Below, piece after piece: positions 57,810-64,000 of a stretch of 64,000 nt of DNA; the stretch's first letter is position 1; every line of letters begins with the position of its first letter. A model generated the notes under the pieces. It made no database searches. It saw nothing but the letters and a program-made list of their open reading frames with translations, and was not told the origin of the DNA. Both the position numbers and the translations under genes were made by a program. This stretch comes from Cudoniella acicularis (taxonomy: Eukaryota > Ascomycota > Leotiomycetes > Helotiales > Helotiaceae), in contig JAAMPI010000066.1 of the NCBI GenBank assembly GCA_013054445.1, positions 1 through 64,000 on the forward strand. Direction: 5' to 3'.

Positions 57810-59133
57810 TTATTTCAGCTCGCTCAAGACTTTCTTTAGCTCCTCCGCAACTGCATCGCCGACCTCGATGGTGCTAGATTTTCCACCGATATCTGCTGTT
57901 CGGATTCCTTTTTCGATTGTTCTTCGGACCGCTTCTTCCACTGCCTTCGATTCTGCTGGGAGATGGAGAGAGTATTGCAGCATCATGGCGACGGAGAGGA
58001 TGGTGCCAACAGGATTGACGATTCCTTTGCCAGAGATATCTGGTGCAGAGCCTAAACCAAATCAATAAATAGACAATTGAAGAGGGGAAAAGACTTACCA
58101 TGGATAGGCTCATAAATCCCATTACATCTGCCCTTGCCATCTGGAACACCACTCAAGCTCGCACTAGGCAATAGTCCAATACTACCCGGGATCACACTCG
58201 CCTCATCACTAATGATATCTCCAAACAGGTTGCTTGTCACAACGATACCGTTCAATGCCCTCGGGTTCTTCACCATCAGCATTGCAGCACTGTCAATTAA
58301 ATGATGGCCGATCTTCAGTTGCGGGAATTCCTTCGCCATAACCTCAGTCACGACCTTCCTCCACAATCGGCTTGTCGCAAGCACGTTGGCCTTATCCAAG
58401 CTCCACACTGGGAGAGGAGGGTCATGTTGCAATGCTAAGTGTGCCGCCAGTCTGATAATACGCTCCACCTCTGGACGAGAATATGGCTCCGTATCCCAGG
58501 CAGTTCCATCGCCATCGTCCTCCTTTCGCTCACCAAAGTATATGCCACCCGTCAACTCCCGGATGATATTGAAATCGGTTCCGCGGCAAACCTCTGCTTT
58601 GAGCGGCGAGATATCAACCAGAGACTCGGAAGCGAAATTACATGGTCGCAGATTCCCATATGTACCCATCTGTTTGCGCAGTGCAAGAATGCCTTGTTCC
58701 GGTCGGACCTTTCCGGTTCCCCATTTTGGGCCTCCAATCGCACCGAGAAGGACAGCATCTGCGGCTTTCGCAGCTTCGAGGGCTTTGGCGGTGAGTGGCT
58801 CGCCTGTGGCGTCGATTGAACACTGCAATACTATTAATTTGAATCCTCATATGTAATAGATAATGCCATAACTTACACCACCGAGGAGATGCTCCTGGAA
58901 ATTGAACCTGCCAACACTTGGCCGGCTGGCTTCAATTACTTTGAGGATCTAACAAGTTGTTAATTATCTTCCACACCCATGGGGTCTCACATTATCAAAT
59001 ACGTACCTTGATCGCCTCTGCAACAACCTAAACCCACTATTAGCTTCCGCAACATGATCCATTGAATAGCTGCAGGACTTACCTCAGGACCACAATGGTC
59101 ACCACCAAATACAACAATGTTGTGAGCTGCCAT
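57810..59133 (-). CDS. LEU2: 3-isopropylmalate dehydrogenase; one apparent frameshift
   Basis: Five exons: 59083-59133, 59007-59027 (seven codons), 58877-58949, 58099-58822 and 57810-58051; all introns are GT-AG and 47-57 bp. About 369 aa once one extra base is discounted. The enzyme oxidatively decarboxylates 3-isopropylmalate with NAD+ in leucine synthesis. Landmarks: [46 protein letters not shown]; the substrate-binding [47 protein letters not shown], whose Asp residues hold the divalent metal; and [19 protein letters not shown] at the NAD site. In exon 3, GGG at 58920-58922 should be GG to give [13 protein letters not shown]; as written the frame breaks. All catalytic parts are otherwise intact. 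Confidence 0.93.
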
Positions 59134-59932
59134 TTTGTCTGTTGAAGAGAAAAGAGGGTGGAATGGGACGAAGGAGTGTGTCTCGTGCGAACTTTAAGAC
59201 GACTCTTTCTTTTGTTTTGCCCCGCATCTCCGGGATCGGCGTCGGATCTGCCCCTCCTTACGTGCTGAAATTTACCGAAGTCACCGAGGGGTGTAAAAAC
59301 CAGAACGAGAGCTCTAGATGCATGAAGATGGGTGACGGTGACGTATGCTGTGATTTATTCCAAAAGTATTATAGCTGTAGTGTTGGATGACCGAAGGATT
59401 TACGATTCCTAGATCGCAACACAAAATCATTAAACTCTTTTATGGCCTCACTCCAAATAACCGACTTACTGCTCTGTGCACATCTGCCCCACCTACCATA
59501 AACAGTACCTGTTTTCATCTCATATCTTACAAATAAAAAGACATCATTCAACTGCTTCTCTGCAAATACTATGATTATGCTGGATATTTACTACGCAAAA
59601 TATGCCCACGTACTTATTCCCAATTCGTCTGCCCCTGCATGACGAACTGCAACGCTATGCACCCTAGCCAACCATCTGTACAGAAGAAGGGTATCAATGA
59701 ACAAAGGAAAATAACTATGCAGGTGTGCTTTGTTTCGTCAGGTCCATCCTGGTTTGCCTCCATATAATATCCATAATTTGTGATGGGGCCACAAATGGTT
59801 GGTTCGACATGTCTCATTTTAGGTGCTTGCACCAAAGCGGGGTCTATGCAGGAAAATCGTGTCAGCCATGTATTGGCAGTTCTCGTGTTGTTCAAGATTC
59901 GTAAATAAAGGTCGTGAGAAGAAATGCTTTCT
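59134..59932. promoter_or_regulatory. LEU2 upstream region
   Basis: Contains the LEU2 promoter next to 59133 and the 3' UTR of the PHD-finger gene. CCGAAGTCACCG-type words near 59275-59290 are not clear Leu3 sites. No gene is supported. Confidence 0.4.
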
Positions 59933-62320
59933 TCATCGAAAAGATTTAAAGGACTTGTGCGCCAGAGGTGAGGATCCCATTTGGGTACTCCCCCTAGCTG
60001 GTTCACGAAGCCGTCCGCCTCGCATGTTCGGCGTATTAGCGCAAAAAGCACAAATATACACAGGAGGAAGGCTTCGACGGCCGATTCCTACGCACTCGCC
60101 ATGAAGCCAATTATCGCATGATTCGCTGAATGAGGTCAGTTTCATTTCAATCAACAAAGCAGCAGCCTTCTATACACACCATTGGATCATGAATCCTTCG
60201 CCATCTGGGTTGTTACAGACGCATCTAGTTGTACCATTTCTTGTGCTAGATGGTGTTGCGTCAGGATCGGTCACGGTTGTCGGTGAGATGTTCGAAGATG
60301 CGTAGTTGATATACTGAGAGCTACCGCGTGGGTTGTTGAATGCATAGCGGTGGTGACGAGGAGTGCGTGATTTCAACATTTGATTCTTTTTGCGGGTTTC
60401 CATTAATTTTTTTCAACTCGAGAGTTGCGTCTCCGGAGCCGCCATCTTCGTCCATTACGGTTTCGGCCTCGCTCTCAACACTATCGAGGCGAGAAGAATG
60501 CTGACTGGAAGATTCGGATTGGCTATAGCCGCTCGTACTATGCCGCCTGGCATCTCCACCGCGGGTCGAAGTTTCAAATCTAGCAAGCTTTGGGCCCTTC
60601 GGCTGTGGAGGAAGGGTGAAAGAACTATTTCGACTCGGCACTAGAATTGGCTCCTCATCGGTAGAAGAGTCATTTGATGATGAATCCCAATCCTGAGTGA
60701 AAGATGACCTCCCATGTCTGCTCGGTTTTGGCTCTTCCTTCACTATCACCGTCTCTGTCCTGGCCCTCCCATTTGAATCAATCGTGAACCTTACCTCCGT
60801 TCGAGATCTTGGTGCAGGTAATTCGGGAATCGAGGAGAGGCTAGGGTGTCGTTGTTGCTTGACAGGTGAAGTTCGACCAGTTCGAGGTCTAATTCGATCT
60901 AGAGAGTGTGAGCATTATTTTAGGGTCCCCATACCGAAAGGCCTACCATGATTTATCCTTCCTCTTGTATCACTGACACTACGATGCAAACCTGGACGCG
61001 CTGAGCCTTTTACAGGCGAGCTAACAACCCCCCTTTCGTATCTATGAGCTTTCCCGCCATCACGGAAGCTCCGAGATCTACGAAGCTCTTCTCTGTCTCT
61101 TGATGCTTCTCGTAACTGATGCTGGTAGGGTTCCAGAGGAGTGTGACTTGTGACAGGACGTGCTGGTAGTAGTGTAACATCTTCAAATCCTGAAGAGAGG
61201 CTAACAGAATTTTTTCGGCTGAATAAGAGACCAGGGTCGACTGATCCATCCGATGTCGCAGCAGAAAATGGATCTTCAGAAGCAATGGAGTTATTGAAAT
61301 CATAGGCCGGTAAAGATGTTGCAGGGTTGAGTTCCGGCATAGACAATTTTGGAGCTAAAGGTCTCTGACGTTTTGAGGTTACATTTTGCTCCGGTTGACT
61401 TGACGGTATGTTGACAGTATCTTGAAACAGTTGGTTGTCCCTTCCCCAATCAAAAGAGTTACTCATCTTATGGCCGCCAGTGTTGAACATGCCTGCATCA
61501 TCTGCGGTGAAGTCTAGACCCATACCACCCATGCTAGTATCGGATTCCCAGAAAGGTTTTGTATTATTAAAATCCGGGGCTGTAGCTGGAGCAGACATAG
61601 GATAGTTGAAGAAGTCCGCAGATGTCGAAGGAAATGCCAAGAGATTGGGATGTGTTGGGGTATGCGAAGGGCCATACTGGCCGTCCTGGGAATCATTTTG
61701 CATTGTATCGGCCCGGAGTTTTGGGGCCAACTTTCTTGAACCTTTCGATACCGTAGCTGGAGGAGTAGCTGTCTGTCCACTGAAAGCTTCCTCCAGACGC
61801 TTCTTAGGCTTTCTCGGGGTTACCTTCGAAGCACTCTCATTGAATCGGCTGTGAGTTGTAGAATATGGCCCTGGGGAGGATGGCAGCTGATTGGAAGGAT
61901 CTACCGGAGGCAGTGGAAGGGCTGGATTTGGCGATAGATGATGGACATGAGATGCAAGTTCAGCTGCTATATCCCCTGCACTTGAAAGGGGCCGCTTCTG
62001 AGCACTAGATGTCGATGGGCGGGGTGTAGAGACGTCAACGAAAGAAGGATGCTGTGCACTAGTCAAGCGGCCCGGGGTAGCATTAAACACAGAATATTCC
62101 TCAGCAAACTGCGGGGTCCAACCACTCCGATCCTCAAAGCTAGAATTATTGTTCCTCGGTGTTTGGAAGGTCGGGCTGGGAAATTGGGCAGACGTCGGAG
62201 TCTTGGTGGGTGTAGGAGGTTGAGCGTTTGGATTCCCAAAGCTTCGAAGAAGATTAGAGTCAATATATAACAAGAGATATAGCTGAAAGCATACCTGTAT
62301 GCCTGTTGGTCCCAACTCAT
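59933..62320 (-). CDS. PHD-finger chromatin protein; one apparent frameshift
   Basis: Four exons: 62295-62320, 60947-62241, 60180-60898 and 59933-60125; introns of 53, 48 and 54 bp. About 743 aa after repair. Long disordered Ser/Pro/Thr-rich region (residues 10-600) starting MSWDQQAYSFGNPNAQ, with basic clusters (TPRKPKKRLEE, SKRQRPLAPKL). The C-terminal PHD finger is made across the last intron: CVCNNPDGEGFMIQCESCDN then WLHGECVGI and VYICAFC, a complete Cys4-His-Cys3 set, with the Asp/aromatic pattern of histone-tail readers (as in Cti6/Set3-type proteins). An A7 run (plus T7 at 60407-60413) shifts the frame; six A's would join TLELKK to LMETRKKNQMLKSRTPRHHR. The target histone mark cannot be told by eye. 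Confidence 0.8.
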
Positions 62321-63692
62321 AGCAAAGTTAACCTGCTAAGCTATTGGCAGACGGCCCGAGGCAGGACTGTTGCCTGCGAATAAATTGCGGTGGTGCACCC
62401 TTCTTTCGGCAACTTTCCTCAAACACCTTCCACCCTCTCAAACACCAGCTATGCGTCCTTCGGGTCTCGATATGCCTCCGCAAATGTATTATGTAGCTCG
62501 GCTACTTCGAGTAGGGCTGCAGAAGCAATTGTGGGATCCGAGTAAACGAAATATTCATCAGCACATAGCAAGCATGCAGATAGAGACGATCTTGCGTTCC
62601 TGCACAGCGAAGATGTTAGCAGGAAGTCCTTAGAAGGGCAATCTCTTGAGAGTACCGGGTATATCAGCAAGCTATTATTCAATTGACGTTGGAGAAGTCC
62701 AAGCCAACACTGGTAATTAGAAAGAAGTAGGCCGGTAGCGGTGGCTGCATCCAAGCAAGGGCGGAGACTAAAGTAGCTCCAGATACCTCGCAACCGGGCA
62801 ACGAGAATTAGTTTCCAGGCAGGAATCAAGTTGATTTGGTTTGGAAGAGAGTCGAAAAGTTTCGAGGATCGAGGAATGTTGGGGTTCGCGGCACATGGGT
62901 TGGAAGATGTCCCCGGTATGACATGAAGGAGTAACGCAGAAAAAGATACCAGGATTATAAAAAGTCGTAGCGGGCCCCGAAATGCAAACGCACAGAGGAT
63001 GCTCACTAAATGGTTGGATTATGTTGCCAAGAACGGAAGAATTAGCTTTACTTTGTGCGCTGCGTAGTGCACGATTATGAAGTGAGGTGGAGGAATGCTC
63101 ATTTCCAGCAGTCGGTCTGGGTCAACACAACGGGATGCTCAGCGGCGGCGCGTGGAGCAAGAATTACGACAGGCGAGTGAGAGCTCGGAGCTGAGCTGCA
63201 GCGAGTTGGTTGCTATCGACCGGTGCGAGTGCAGGACGTTAGAGGTACTCCGTACGGGTTGGGCTAGTGGTAAGAACCTGGCGTGCTGGATTTTGCTGAC
63301 TTGCTGGCTTTCTGGCTTGCTAGCTCGCAGGCCGTGAATAGCTTGAAAGGTAGTTTACGCCGGCAAAAATGATTTGAGGGGAGGGGTTGACGATCAGAGA
63401 CAGAAAGCCGAGAGAAATCCCTGGGTGCCTGGAACATCGATATCACTCACGGAGCAGCGGTTGAGATGGTAGCGTCTCCGTACTATGATAGTCGGTTTGA
63501 GAGAGTCATAAGAGGCTGCGCTCGCAGTAATCGCAGACACTGTAGACAACTGCAACTGCGGGCGTGTCTCGTTGAGAGACAACATGTGCTCCAGCGGCTG
63601 TATTGCGTGCAGCGCTGCAGCGTGAGTGGCCACCGTCACGGCGCGGAGGCACAAGAGCAGTGAGAGGCTCAAAGCAGCAGGAGAGAGCGCTG

Positions 63693-63727
63693 GGCAGTGG
63701 GCAGTGGGCAGCGGGCAGTGAGCAGTG
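63693..63727 (+). repeat. GGCAGTG tandem repeat, five units
   Basis: Five 7-bp units, the third as GGCAGCG and the fifth as AGCAGTG. Confidence 0.8.
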
Positions 63728-63898
63728 AGGCGTGCAGGATGACAGGAGTTGGCCGGAGGTCCCTGATGTTATTACGGAACGAAGCATGGTATTTCCAGGT
63801 TGGTGTTTTGCCCATCCGGTTTATTCTGCCGCGAGGCTTTCCCTATTCGATCGTCCACCTACCTCACCGGCTGTCCAGAGTCACTGGCAGTGTCCACA

Positions 63899-63926
63899 AT
63901 GTACGATGTACAATGTACCATGTACA
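63899..63926 (+). repeat. ATGTACN tandem repeat, four units
   Basis: ATGTACG, ATGTACA, ATGTACC, ATGTACA in direct succession; each contains the palindrome GTAC. Confidence 0.8.
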
Positions 63927-64000
63927 AGTGCTCTCTAGGTTTGTAAAGTAGGTACTAAAGCTGTTTCTCCGTATCCTATGGCCAAGCGCTCTTTCTTTAG

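Larger units (their letters stand above)
62321..64000. other. Terminal intergenic region with short tandem repeats
   Basis: 1.7 kb upstream of the PHD gene. The longest frame is 185 codons on the minus strand at 62449-63006 (start MSILCAFAFRGPLRL, hydrophobic N terminus), with no family match and unusual composition; I rate it as probably spurious. GGCAGTG repeats lie at 63693-63727 and ATGTACN repeats at 63899-63926. Confidence 0.4.

Noticed and set aside
62449..63006. 185-aa minus-strand frame with hydrophobic N terminus.
   Set aside because: No family resemblance, odd composition, and it lies in the PHD-gene upstream region; kept only as a note.

Overview
The window looks like nuclear DNA of a filamentous ascomycete (Pezizomycotina). 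Genes carry short introns, mostly 40-100 bp, with GTRNGT-type donors. Protein families are typical of that group: a Zn(II)2Cys6 regulator, a CFEM-like protein, a HAK K+ transporter, a DUF3074 protein and a Kex2-processed repeat precursor. Gene-poor AT-rich gaps hold decayed mobile elements, some with stop codons that fit C-to-T (RIP-like) decay. A Leotiomycete is my guess, but nothing in the sequence proves it. No tools were run; exon borders were read by eye from splice sites and frame arithmetic.

Layout. 1-952: 3' end of an Rcm1/NSUN5-type rRNA methyltransferase. 953-6860: AT-rich gap with two copies of one inverted-repeat element. 6861-14401: two minus-strand genes, a DUF3074 coiled-coil protein and a Sip3/Ysp1-like membrane-contact-site protein. 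17389-24524: a Zn2Cys6 transcription factor and a HAK K+ transporter. 24525-32100: repeat-rich gap with a small F-box-like ORF, a secreted/membrane CFEM-like gene, a solo LTR with a 5-bp target duplication and a dead Tc1/mariner-type transposase. 32209-35388: divergent KRI1 (ribosome biogenesis) and Rab5 GTPase genes.

36271-46597 is the most interesting stretch: a secreted precursor with nine 18-residue units separated by Lys-Arg, a 17-exon ABCC/MRP-type exporter on the same strand, and a convergent gene for an uncharacterised protein with an HECMH zinc-site motif. The first two could make and export a peptide; this is inference from proximity only, and no UstYa-like cyclase was seen.

47516-50754: tRNA exportin LOS1. 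51326-53433: degenerate tRNA-Gly, a G-rich tract, an RIP-like AT-rich relic and a 137-bp-arm hairpin element. 53979-55088: broken Rds1-like ferritin-domain gene. 56401-62320: a hypothetical protein, LEU2 and a PHD-finger protein, all on the minus strand.

A window-wide oddity is that five otherwise well-preserved genes (DUF3074, ABC transporter, LOS1, LEU2, PHD) each carry exactly one single-base indel, mostly in a homopolymer. Residual assembly error is more likely than five independent gene deaths.
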